The notes under the pieces were generated by a model. The model saw nothing but the letters and a program-made list of their open reading frames with translations, ran no database searches and was not told where the DNA came from. Below, in pieces: positions 47,098 to 56,070 of a stretch of 64,000 bases of DNA. The stretch is taken from the NCBI GenBank assembly GCA_964291635.2, contig OZ219900.1, positions 8,970-72,969 of the forward strand, written 5' to 3'. Every line of letters begins with the position of its first letter. Position 1 is the first letter of the stretch. The translations under genes and the position numbers were made by a program. Source of the DNA: JAPPHA01 sp964291635 (GTDB taxonomy: Bacteria; Pseudomonadota; Alphaproteobacteria; Rhodobacterales; Rhodobacteraceae).

Positions 47098-47495
47098 TCA
47101 CCAGGCGTCCAATTCCGCAGGCCGCTGCCAAACGATTTCATGCAACGCCTGCGTCTGAGCGAGGGCTTTACAGCGGTCAAGCGGTTGTGAATCCGTGTCG
47201 GCGGACGTGTAACGCAAGCGAACGGCATAACCGGTGTCGTCCATCAGATCGTCAAACCAAGCGACATCCTCGCCACGCTTGCGAAACATGTCCAACAGCG
47301 ATGCCAGATCGTGCGACAAGGGATAGATCTCACCGAGAGAAGTGAGCCAAACCTTCAACAGTTTCTCTGCCGCCTGTTGCACGAGGAAGCCAAGATCTCG
47401 TCAGCGAATACGACCTCGTCGCCCATACCTCGAAGCGCCGACACGTCCTTCGCCCCCGCCTCCAGAAGTGTCCGGGCCTGCTTAAGGTCGCTCAT
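47098..47495 (-). pseudogene. HEPN-domain toxin, frameshifted
   Basis: The minus-strand ATG at 47495 opens MSDLKQARTLLEAGAKDVSA and runs to FADEI. The sequence then continues in another frame as FLVQQAAEKLLKVWLTSLGE and PLSHDLASLLDMFRK. ATCTTGG in place of ATCTTCGG suggests one lost C. The QQAAEKLLKAWL-like helix is a hallmark of HEPN proteins paired with MNT nucleotidyltransferases. The gene overlaps the end of the MNT gene, as in functional pairs. Dead as read. Confidence 0.8.
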
Positions 47496-47824
47496 AGAGC
47501 ACCTTGCCTTCCCGTCGAACACGCGCGAGCACGTGATTGAGAGAATCTCGCCAGTAGTCGACAGTCGACCTCGTCACGGCTGTACACCAGGATGTCTTTC
47601 GGTACACGGAATTGCGCGAGGGCACGCCAAATGCGCGCCTCTTCGGCATTTCGGTCCCGGCCCGGTCCGAACGGCTCCGCCTCGACGATCACCAGATCAA
47701 CGTCGGAGTCATTGCCCGCGTTCCCGCGCGCGTGTGAGGCGAACAAGATCACCTGCTCGGGATCGGCCACCCTGACAATGGCTGCCGTCATTCGCCGTAG
47801 TAGCGCGTTGTCAACCCGCGTCAC
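47482..47824 (-). pseudogene. MNT-type nucleotidyltransferase antitoxin, disrupted 3' end
   Basis: The N-terminal part contains FASHARGNAGNDSDVDLVIV, the MNT catalytic motif with Ala in place of the first Gly of the usual GS motif. After SRDEVD a 7-bp tandem duplication (GTCGACTGTCGACTA) shifts the frame. The correct continuation YWRDSLNHVLARVRREGKVL is still readable in another frame to a TAA at 47482. As read, translation goes on to 47492 with unrelated residues. MNT proteins AMPylate and silence the partner HEPN toxin. Confidence 0.75.
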
Positions 47825-48434
47825 GCCCGTCCATCCTGATGAGACGCATTGGGGAACTCATGACGAATACTTGGCAACACATCACGTCGCCACGTCCTGC
47901 CGTCTGTTTCCGTGGCTCGTCGGGACCGGCCGGCGCGAAAGCCTCTCTCCGTGCGGTTGGGCCAGTCCTTCGCGCTGTGTGTGTGCCGCTGTGTTCAGGT
48001 CCGCAACGGCGGCATGGCCTCAAGTCGCACATTCAAGGACCGCCCTCGTTCCTGGTCAGGCAGCAAAGGATTTCTGCGCACCTGGCTCACACACCCCGCT
48101 CCACTCCAACGGCGTTCCAGCGCCCAGTGCACCCGGTCATCGCGGCAGCCGTCCGGACCCAGCATCCGCACGTGTGGTCCCAAGGACGGTTCGAACTCAT
48201 TCCTCTCTGCCCCTCGGTATCGTCGTCGCCTCCTTGGCCCGGTAGCCGGTTCAATCTCTGGGCACCTACTTCGTGGCCTTTGGACCAGAGCAAATCGTCG
48301 GAATGCGACTTCCGGATTTGCGGGGTCTTTAACAACGATCTTGATGAGTTGATGGTTTCGACAAGAGAAACATTCCCGGCTTAAGCAGTATAAACTGTCG
48401 TGTGAATTGGTGTGCCAATGGTCAGTGTCCGATC
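47825..48434. other. Intergenic region left of the IS1634 element
   Basis: About 600 bases without a convincing gene. Its right end (TGTCCGATC at 48426-48434) forms one arm of a hairpin split by the insertion sequence. Confidence 0.45.
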
Positions 48435-48440
48435 TTTAGA

Positions 48441-50557
48441 CTGAAGTTCTGGACGTTTTCAGTTTTTTTGTCACGTTTATTTACGTACATTCAAGGGGTT
48501 AGGGTGCCAAGGGTACCCTCCGGACCGGTCGCGTGTAGGCACTAGGTGTCCGTGGGCCGGCTTGTGGCCCATCAACAGGCATCCCCAACATTTTCCGCAA
48601 TGATCCCGCATTTCGGCGAAATATCCCCTTGACACCATAGCAGATGTCAGCCAAAAGAGGACAAACAAGTAGGCACTAGCCAGCAGGGCAACCACATGAC
48701 CGCTTCCCCCTCCATGCATGTCGCCGTCATCAAGTCGCACCAGAACGGAAAAACATACACCTCGGTCCTCCTCCGACAGAGCTACCGCGACCATAACAAC
48801 CGGGTGCAGAAGCGAACCCTCGCCAATCTCTCCCACCTGCCGCCGCACACGATCCCGTTGCTGCGCGGCGCGCTGGCGGGAAAGCAGTACGCCGAAGTCG
48901 GCGACGTGCTCGGGGACCCGGTCCGTTCACGCCACCACGGGGCAGTGCAGGCAGTGCAGACGGCCATGAATGCCATCGGCCTTCCCCGTCTCGTCGCCCG
49001 CGAGCGGAGCCCGGAACGCGACCTTGTCATGGCCATGGTCGCCGGCCGCATCCTCAGGCCGAACTCAAAGCTCGCCACCACCCGATGGTGGCGGAACACC
49101 ACCCTGCCGCAGGCGTTCGCCATCGCCGGGGACGTCACCGCCGATGACCTCTACGCGGCGATGGACTGGCTCGATCAGCGGCAGGAAGGCATCCAGGGAC
49201 GCCTGGCACGGCGCTGGATCGCGAAGGACGATCTCGTCCTCTGGGACCTGTCATCGACCTGGTACGAGGGGAGCCACTGTCCGCTCGCACGCTTCGGCTA
49301 CAGCCGCGACCGCAAGCGCGGCCTCCCGCAGATCAATTTCGGCCTCCTCTGCAACCGTGACGGGCGCCCGGTCGCGGTCTCGGTCTACCCGGGAGACATC
49401 GCCGACAAGGACACCCTCCTGCCCGAGCTCGACCGCCTCCAGCGCCGCTTCGGGCTCTGCCGGGTGGTGATGGTCGGAGACCGCGGCATGATCATCAAGG
49501 CCACCATCGAGGCCCTGCGCAAACGCGACGGCGTCGCGTGGATCACCGCCCTCAAGAGCCGGACCATCGGCAAGCTCGCCCGCCAGGGCCATCTCGACCG
49601 TTTCCAGGACCCCGAACAGGAGCAGACCCTGTTCGAGATCCAGGACCATCCCGACTTCCCCGGGGAACGCCTCGTCGCCTGCCGCAATCCCCGTCTCGCC
49701 GGGTACCGCGACCGGGTGCGGCAGGAGCTGCTCAAGGCCACCGAAAAGGCGCTCGCGGAGATCGTCACCCGTGTCGAGGGCGGAACCCTCGAGGGCGAGG
49801 CCGACATCGGTCTCGCCGTCGGCGAGGTCATCAACAAGAAAAAGGTCAGGAAGCACTTCGACGTCGACATCACCGCGACCAGCTTCAGCTTCCGCCGCAA
49901 GCAGCAGTCCATCGACGCCGAGGCCGCCCTCGACGGAATCTACATCATCCGCACCTCGCTCGGCTCCGAAGACATGGCCGCCGAGGAATGCGTCAGGAGC
50001 TACAAGCGGTTGACCCGCGTGGAGCGCGCTTTCCGCTGTCTCAAACTGAGCGATCTCCAGGTCCGGCCCATATTCCACCGCCTCGAGCACCGGGTCCGCG
50101 CCCACTTCTTCATCTGCATGCTCGCCTACCTCGTCGAATGGCACATGCGCAAGGTATGGGCTCCGCTGTGCTATACCGACACCGAACCCGACGAGACTGG
50201 GGATCCGGTCCTGCCCGCCCGGCGTTCGGAGCCGGCACTGACCAAGGTTCATACCCACACCCTGCCGGACGGCAGCGGCGCCCACAGCTTTCGTACCCTT
50301 CTCGACAGCCTGTCAACCATTGTCCGCTCCTCCCATGCGGTTCCACGCCCGGGCGGCGGGAAGGGGGAGGCCACGATCGAGGTGACGACCCGGCCCGATG
50401 CCGGCCAGGAGAGGGCGCTGAAACTGCTGAAGGATATCGCAGGCATGTGACGGCGGATCCGGTCGGATTCGCCGTTTGTAGGCAGACCGTGACAATCCCG
50501 ATCCACGTATCATGTTGATACGATTCAATTAATTTCGTACCTGCCTCAGAACTTCAG
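48441..50557 (+). mobile_element. IS1634-family insertion sequence, complete
   Basis: Terminal inverted repeats of 11 perfect bases: CTGAAGTTCTG at 48441-48451 and CAGAACTTCAG at 50547-50557. They are bounded by a 6-bp direct repeat TTTAGA at 48435-48440 and 50558-50563, which is the target duplication. The 2117-bp element holds one intact transposase gene, so insertion looks recent. Confidence 0.93.
48696..50450 (+). CDS. IS1634-family DDE transposase
   Basis: 584 residues, full length for the family. Acidic catalytic residues lie in LVLWDLSSTWYEGSHCPLAR (first Asp), VVMVGDRGMIIKA (second Asp) and YKRLTRVERAFRCLKLSDLQ (Glu, YREK-like region). The N-terminus VAVIKSHQNGKTYTSVLLRQS resembles other IS1634 transposases. 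GC-rich codon use matches the host. No frameshift, so the element may be mobile. Confidence 0.93.
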   Translation: MTASPSMHVAVIKSHQNGKTYTSVLLRQSYRDHNNRVQKRTLANLSHLPPHTIPLLRGALAGKQYAEVGDVLGDPVRSRHHGAVQAVQTAMNAIGLPRLVARERSPERDLVMAMVAGRILRPNSKLATTRWWRNTTLPQAFAIAGDVTADDLYAAMDWLDQRQEGIQGRLARRWIAKDDLVLWDLSSTWYEGSHCPLARFGYSRDRKRGLPQINFGLLCNRDGRPVAVSVYPGDIADKDTLLPELDRLQRRFGLCRVVMVGDRGMIIKATIEALRKRDGVAWITALKSRTIGKLARQGHLDRFQDPEQEQTLFEIQDHPDFPGERLVACRNPRLAGYRDRVRQELLKATEKALAEIVTRVEGGTLEGEADIGLAVGEVINKKKVRKHFDVDITATSFSFRRKQQSIDAEAALDGIYIIRTSLGSEDMAAEECVRSYKRLTRVERAFRCLKLSDLQVRPIFHRLEHRVRAHFFICMLAYLVEWHMRKVWAPLCYTDTEPDETGDPVLPARRSEPALTKVHTHTLPDGSGAHSFRTLLDSLSTIVRSSHAVPRPGGGKGEATIEVTTRPDAGQERALKLLKDIAGM

Positions 50558-50702
50558 TTTAGACGACTTGATCGGACAAATTTGGCGTCCGTTCCCAATG
50601 ACCAAACCGACAAACGAACATTGCGAACTTGACCTTGAATTGACTTTGACTCAAAGCACAAATTCGACCGGAATCGGCACTTTTCCCAGATGGAGGGGCC
50701 CA

Positions 50703-51740
50703 ATGTCCAATCAGGATCGGTTGCTTCGCGGCGGTTCCGTCGCCGTGTTTTTGACCGTGCCGACATTTGCGCTTGCTCTGGAGCCCCTGCAGAGATGGAT
50801 ACTCGAAACCGGATTCGAACCCGATCCAAGGTACGCGGAAGTGGCGGCGGGTGGACAGCCCCAAGGCGAATGCGGGTACCTGCCGTCCCGGCCGCAGCTT
50901 GTCGTCGATTACAGGAGCGGCAGCTACGTCTTGGGTTTTGGCACCGAAGGCTTTGGCTTGGATACCACGCTGCAGGTTACAACGCCGTCCGGCGATGTCC
51001 TCTGCGACGATGACAGCGGCGAGAACGACGGTGACGCATTCATCAGGCTGGATGATCCGGAAAGTGGTCTCTATGAAATTCGAGTTGGGACCTACTCATC
51101 CGATGAGATCGGGACAAACGCCGATGTGTTCGTCACGGAGATCGATGCCGGAACCACTGGAACGGGCTTCTTCGTCACGGACAATCACATCGTCACGAAC
51201 TGGCATGTCATCGATGGAGTCACCGGCCCAGTGATAGGACGCGCCCTCGGTCAGCCGGAATTCGAGGCCGAGGTCGTGGTGTACAACGAAGAGGACGATA
51301 TCGCGCTGCTTTTCACCAAAGACAGGCCCGAGAGCCTGGGCACGGTTGAATTTCGTGCGTATCCACTGGCCTCCATCGGCGAGACGGTCTTTGCTTTCGG
51401 GTTTCCGACGGATGGCGGCAACTTTACCCGGGGTGAAATCTCGGCACTGACCGGCGACGACGGCGACCTTGCGGAGTTCCAGTTCACGGCGCCGATCCAG
51501 CCGGGCAACTCCGGGTCGCCGTTGTTCGACGAGGAGGGACGTGTCGTAGGAATGGTAACCTCATTCCAGGAAGGTGGACAATTGGCCAATTTCGCGTTGC
51601 GCGGAACCTTGATCAGAGTCTTCCTTGACAGCAACAACGTGGGGTACAGGCTTTCGGATTCCGGCGACGGTCAGCCCGATGGAGAGATCGAAACCATGGC
51701 ACGAAATGCCGTGGTATTGTTGGATGTCGCCACCCGATGA
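50703..51740 (+). CDS. Secreted trypsin-like serine protease with N-terminal PPC-like domain
   Basis: 345 residues. A signal peptide ends about residue 25 (VAVFLTVPTFALA). A beta-rich segment (GFGLDTTLQVTTPSGDVLC then DDDSGENDGDAFIRLDDPES and GLYEIRVGTYSS, residues ~75-135) resembles pre-peptidase C-terminal (PPC) domains. The protease domain follows: His168 in TNWHV, Asp199 in DDIALLF and Ser270 in QPGNSGSPLF form the triad. No PDZ domain is present. Likely periplasmic or exported. The ATG at 50703 has GAGG 7 nt upstream; the frame also extends back to 50568, next to the IS end. PPC domains usually lie after, not before, the peptidase. Confidence 0.88.
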   Translation: MSNQDRLLRGGSVAVFLTVPTFALALEPLQRWILETGFEPDPRYAEVAAGGQPQGECGYLPSRPQLVVDYRSGSYVLGFGTEGFGLDTTLQVTTPSGDVLCDDDSGENDGDAFIRLDDPESGLYEIRVGTYSSDEIGTNADVFVTEIDAGTTGTGFFVTDNHIVTNWHVIDGVTGPVIGRALGQPEFEAEVVVYNEEDDIALLFTKDRPESLGTVEFRAYPLASIGETVFAFGFPTDGGNFTRGEISALTGDDGDLAEFQFTAPIQPGNSGSPLFDEEGRVVGMVTSFQEGGQLANFALRGTLIRVFLDSNNVGYRLSDSGDGQPDGEIETMARNAVVLLDVATR

Positions 51741-51839
51741 GCGATTTCGGGTGATCGCACATGATCTTGGTCGGTTCCTTTCCTTGGCGCGAAACGAACT
51801 GATTGGGGGCATATCTGGACAGACTTAGGCCGTGGCGGC

Positions 51840-52511
51840 TTGCTCTTTCTCGCTATTGTCGACGCGGCTATCCGCAAGTTGAAATTGGAACCTGGCTGGA
51901 ACCCCAGGCGACTCCCGATGCCAGAAGCACGGGTGTTTCATTTCGGTGACGAGCGCTTGCCCGGATTGACGCGTGCACCGATCCACCCCGGATGTCCGGA
52001 GATGCGTCCGGTCAAGCGGTTCGGATCGTGGGAACATCGCAACACTATTCCGGCGTTCGATCGGAGCGGGATGGTGTTCTCATGCGAACGCCGGCCTGGA
52101 TTTCATCTGAAGGATACCAGCTTCATCGGACAATGCCGCCTTTTCGACCGGCTCGGCGACGAATTCGGCGAAACACCGCCCGCCCTGGACAGCGATGATT
52201 TGCCCGAGGACCCCGGGCGCGTGGTCAAGGCGTGGTGCGATGCCGACGGCATTCCGGTCATTCCGGACGCGTTGCGGTGGGAGCCGGGAGCCCGGGACGA
52301 AGTGAGCCGGTGGGATGGCGGGTCATTCCACGAAAACCTGCGCAATTCGGACAGCCTCAAGCGGCAACCGAGCTCCAACATGGACATCGCCAAGGCGCCG
52401 GATCGGGCGAGGGAGATCTGCGAGACTGTTCTGCCTCACGACGAGCACCTCAGTGCTCACCGATTGACGGCGCCCGCCGCGAAGCCGGCGCAACGCGTCA
52501 AGCTTTCGTGA
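51840..52511 (+). pseudogene. Fragment resembling the C-terminal half of a sulfotransferase-like protein
   Basis: A 223-codon open frame. From about 52080 it reads FHLKDTSFIGQCRLFDRLGD, VVKAWCDADGIPVIPDALRW, GGSFHENLRNSDSLKRQPSS and ETVLPHDEHLSAHRL. These fit the C-terminal layout I know from alphaproteobacterial sulfotransferase-like proteins (cysteine and G-I-P segment, W-x-PG, final LPHYEHL-type helix). The N-terminal P-loop part that binds PAPS is absent, and residues before 52080 look unrelated. It is probably a truncated gene; family assignment is from memory of the pattern and tentative. Confidence 0.4.
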
Positions 52512-52834
52512 ATCCTGGTCCGAAGCCGTGACGAGCGCATCCCCTGGCAGTCCGGAGGTTGTCCGGGCTTGTGTGGCGGCGTTGCCGGGCATGCTTGCGT
52601 TCCGTTGTCTCCTTGCAATGTGCATCGGGAGCGCGGTTCCCGGGTTCCGCCCACTTCGCTCGAAACCGCGGTCAATCGCCCGGTCGACGCATGCCGGAGT
52701 ATCGGTCGATTTCTTGCGCAATCGACGTACTTTCTTGCCGGGTGGCGGGGCGTGCATGAAGCTCAACCTTGCCCCGTCTTTCGCCTCAAACTAAACACCG
52801 TTTCCGAAACGAGTTTCCATGGGTACGTCCGAAC
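52512..52834. other. Upstream region of argG
   Basis: About 320 bases between the sulfotransferase-like fragment and argG. No recognised gene; it should hold the argG promoter. Confidence 0.4.
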
Positions 52835-54076
52835 ATGCAGCCACCCCGAAAAGTCGTCCTCGCCTACTCGGGAGGACTCGATACATCGATAATCGTGAAA
52901 TGGTTGATGGTGACCTACGATTGCGAGGTTGTCACATTCACCGCTGATCTCGGCCAGGGCGAAGAGCTGGAACCGGCGCGCCGCAAGGCGGAATTGCTGG
53001 GCGTGCATCCCGACAACATCCACATCGAGGATCTACGCGAGGCATTCGTCAGAAACTTCGTGTTTCCGATGTTTCGCGCCAACGCGCTTTACGAAGGTCA
53101 GTACCTTTTGGGCACATCGATCGCACGGCCCCTGATCGCCCAGCGACTGATCGAAATCGCACGGGAAACGGGGGCAGATGCCATTGCGCACGGGGCCACC
53201 GGCAAAGGGAACGATCAGGTCCGTTTCGAACTTTCGGCCTATGCGCTTGACCCCGACATTCGCGTCGTTGCGCCCTGGCGGGAATGGGAACTGGAGAGCC
53301 GGTCACGGCTCATGGAATTTGCCCAGAAACACCAGATTCCGATCGCACGCGACCGTCAAGGCGAGGCGCCGTTCTCGGTCGACGCCAACCTTCTTCACAC
53401 TTCTTCCGAAGGCAAGATCCTCGAAAATCCCGCGGAGGAGGCGCCCGCCCATGTCTACCAGCGGACAACGGACCCCGAACGGGCACCGGACACTCCGGAA
53501 TTCGTCGAGATCAAGTTCCGCAGCGGCGACCCGGTAGCGGTTGACGGTGTCGACCTGTCGCCTGCGCGCCTGTTATCGGTTCTGAACGATCTCGGAGGGC
53601 AGCACGGCGTCGGACGACTGGACCTCGTGGAAGACCGCTACGTCGGAATGAAGTCGCGGGGGATTTACGAGACACCCGGGGGAACGATCCTGCTCGATGC
53701 TCACCGTGGCATCGAGTCGATTACCCTCGACCGGGGCGCGCGGCACCTCAAGGACGAACTCATGCCCCGGTACGCGGAGCTGATCTACAACGGCTACTGG
53801 TTTTCTCCCGAGCGATCGATGTTGCAGGCGCTGATTGACGAGTCGCAGACACATGTTACCGGAACCGTTCGCCTGAAGCTGTTCAAGGGGTCGGTCACGA
53901 CCGTCGGACGCAGGTCGAGCCATTCTCTCTATTCCGAGAAACACGTGACCTTTGAGGAAGATCATGGCGCCTACAACCAGGGCGACGCCGCCGGTTTCAT
54001 CCGGTTGAACGCGCTCCGGCTTCGCCTGCTTGCCGCGAGAAACATCCGGTCGAGACGCGACCCCGGCAAGGAGTAA
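52835..54076 (+). CDS. argG: Argininosuccinate synthase
   Basis: 413 residues. The ATP-pyrophosphatase P-loop SGGLDTS is at residues 12-18. Also present: YLLGTSIARPLIAQRLIEIA, AIAHGATGKGNDQVRFE, the aspartate/citrulline-binding GIYETPGGTIL, and FSPERSMLQALIDESQ. It condenses citrulline and aspartate with ATP in arginine biosynthesis. The start was set at ATG 52835 because it gives the conserved opening KVVLAYSGG; a frame back to 52769 and an out-of-frame ATG at 52819 were discounted. It is the clearest housekeeping gene of the window. Confidence 0.97.
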   Translation: MQPPRKVVLAYSGGLDTSIIVKWLMVTYDCEVVTFTADLGQGEELEPARRKAELLGVHPDNIHIEDLREAFVRNFVFPMFRANALYEGQYLLGTSIARPLIAQRLIEIARETGADAIAHGATGKGNDQVRFELSAYALDPDIRVVAPWREWELESRSRLMEFAQKHQIPIARDRQGEAPFSVDANLLHTSSEGKILENPAEEAPAHVYQRTTDPERAPDTPEFVEIKFRSGDPVAVDGVDLSPARLLSVLNDLGGQHGVGRLDLVEDRYVGMKSRGIYETPGGTILLDAHRGIESITLDRGARHLKDELMPRYAELIYNGYWFSPERSMLQALIDESQTHVTGTVRLKLFKGSVTTVGRRSSHSLYSEKHVTFEEDHGAYNQGDAAGFIRLNALRLRLLAARNIRSRRDPGKE

Positions 54077-54824
54077 GCGCAAGTACCTCATGTATTTGGG
54101 CCAGTGTTCCGGGCAAGCGACGTCGGCAATGAGTTTGATCCGAACCCGGTGGAGATCCTTCAGAATTGCAAATGCGGTCACTCTCCTATCCCTGCGTTGT
54201 TTCTGGCAATTTCATCGCATCCCTCCCCAGTGCCGCTGCACTTCGATGCCGCGAACGGGCCTGGCCCGCACGTCAGCAAGGACAAGGGTCCCGATTCCTG
54301 CCTAATTCACGCCCAAGGCCGCCGACTCCGGGACGGGGCTCTTGCGATTCCAAAGGAAAATCGCACATCGAATCAGAAATTCGGTCAGGTAGACCGTTGC
54401 TGAGCCGTGGGCTGTATTGTCTTTTCCGAAAATGGTCGAATTGAAAAAGGCGGAAATCGGGCCGACGGTTGTTTTGTCGAATAAATCGCATGGACATTGT
54501 AGCGGCAGCCTTGCGGCAGCCGGGCCCGTGTAAAGACCGAGGCGGGCTGGACGAACACCAACGAGAAGACGGTGAAGGATCGGTTCTCGGACGCGTACGG
54601 TCCGAAAAGGTCGCAGCCTACGGCGCTGGCACTGCATTCCGACGGGGAGACGAAGACGTTCCTGGCCATGGCAGGGCACGAGGATCTGGCGGTGGCCATC
54701 ACGTCCGTGCATGCAGAGGCTGCGATTGAGAAACTGCTGGACGCCGTGCATTAACTTGGTGGCAACACCGATTTCCAAGACCGGAAACAACGGCCGTCAT
54801 CTGCTAAAGGGCGATGAATCGATC
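54077..54824. other. Non-coding region between argG and parDE
   Basis: About 750 bases. A frame from ~54500 to 54754 encodes AYGPKRSQPTALALHSDGE and MAGHEDLAVAITSVHAEAAI before a stop. It lacks a start with a ribosome site and is not recognised; it may be the tail of a lost gene. Confidence 0.4.
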
Positions 54825-54852
54825 TTGTTTTGTACGCAACTTTGCTTATATT
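54825..54852 (+). promoter_or_regulatory. Candidate sigma-70 promoter of parDE
   Basis: TTGTTT (54825-54830), a 16-nt spacer and TATATT (54847-54852) form a fair sigma-70 promoter 31 nt before the GTG start of parD. Confidence 0.4.
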
Positions 54853-54882
54853 GAATACGAATGTAACGAGAGGAGTTGCGTC

Positions 54883-55136
54883 GTGCCCCAGAAGACAACG
54901 ATGACTGTTCGTCTTGGAGGCGCCTTAAGTGACTTTGTAGCGGCCAACGTAGGCAATGACGGCTCATACGAGAACGTCAGTGAATACATCCGTGACTTGA
55001 TCCGGCGTGACAAGGACGGGCTGAAGCGGCAGCCTTCGAACGGCTGAAGGCCGAACTGACCCTTGCTTTCGCGGCGCCGGAGGAGTCGTATCGACCGCTC
55101 GCCGCGACCGAGGTGATTGCGCGGAACCGAGTCTGA
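54883..55136 (+). pseudogene. parD: ParD-family antitoxin, frameshifted
   Basis: The GTG at 54883, after AGGAG, opens MPQKTTMTVRLGGALSDFVA, then SYENVSEYIRDLIRRDKD, a ribbon-helix-helix ParD/CC2985-type domain. At about 55018 one C appears lost (GACGGG for GACCGGG) and the frame ends at 55047. In the next frame the expected toxin-binding tail EAAAFERLKAELTLAFAAPE is intact to a TGA at 55134-55136. As read the protein keeps its DNA-binding half but loses the part that neutralises the toxin. Confidence 0.85.
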
Positions 55137-55140
55137 ACTC

Positions 55141-55461
55141 GTGACCACCGTTCGTGTCCAACAACGGGCGGCCCATCGCCTCGATGAAATCTTTCGCTAT
55201 ACACGCGACAGGTGGGGCGACGACCAGGCCGAGGAATATATCAATGGCCTGTTCGCCTCCTTCGACAAGATTGCGACCCATGGCGTCGCATCAAGACCCA
55301 TTCCTGCCGAATTCGGCGTCGAGGGCTTCTTCTTTCGCCATGAGCGCCATTTCGTCTATTGGCGCCATCTCTTGAGTGGCGATTTCGGGATCGTGACAAT
55401 CCTGCACGAGCGTATGCATCAGATCGACCGCTTTCGGGATGACTTCGGGATTGGCCGATAA
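55141..55461 (+). CDS. parE: ParE-family toxin
   Basis: 106 residues from the GTG at 55141, 4 nt after the restored parD frame ends. VRVQQRAAHRLDEIFRYTRD then RWGDDQAEEYINGLFASFDK is the RelE/ParE-fold N-terminus; FFFRHERHFVYWRHL and VTILHERMHQIDRF complete it. ParE toxins usually poison DNA gyrase. No defect is visible, although its antitoxin is frameshifted. Translation from an upstream TTG at 55117 is possible but less likely. Confidence 0.88.
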   Translation: MTTVRVQQRAAHRLDEIFRYTRDRWGDDQAEEYINGLFASFDKIATHGVASRPIPAEFGVEGFFFRHERHFVYWRHLLSGDFGIVTILHERMHQIDRFRDDFGIGR

Positions 55462-56070
55462 GCCAAGATTCCAAAGGTCGTCAGATTTGCACCGGGATTG
55501 CACTTGTCGAGCATGATGCAACGGAAATAGCCGAGCGGAGCCCGCGAACCCCTGTCAAAATTCGCACCATACTGATTCGGCGAATCCTTCATCCGCGTCC
55601 GGAACCGCACCGTCGCCCTGGCCGTCAGCCGAGCAGATTTGCCCGCTCGGAATCCCGCCCTCGCCGTTCACCATCAAGGCGCAGGCACCGCGCCGAATCC
55701 GGTCGCGCATGACCGAGGAGATGCAGAAGCTCGAGAGTTTTTCCCGTGCCTTCGTCCAGAAATCCGAAAGCGGAGAATCCGTTCTGTGTGCCGACTCACG
55801 ATCGGCCGCACGCCACTCGGCAGTTTCCAACGACGGCGAAACACCTGGCCTGTCCATCCGGTGACCAAAACAAGATCTGGTTTCAAGCGAGGACATGCCG
55901 GCGCGTGGCCGGTTCAGAACCAGCAGGGCGAAAAGCCCCGGTCCAGGCGTTTCGCAGATCAAGCTGGCGTCACGCACTCGTGACGGCCTGCGCGCCGACG
56001 GGCAATTGTTTTTCCATCTTGAAGACGGCATAGGCCGATCAACGATATGCTTGTTTTGGGAGACGACACC
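55462..56070. other. Intergenic region between parE and msrA
   Basis: About 600 bases. Long frames exist on the minus strand but show no family features or ribosome sites; nothing convincing is seen. Confidence 0.4.

Noticed and set aside
54500..54754. Small plus-strand frame containing MAGHEDLAVAITSVHAEAAI
   Set aside because: Coding-like composition but no start, ribosome site or recognised family; kept only as a note.
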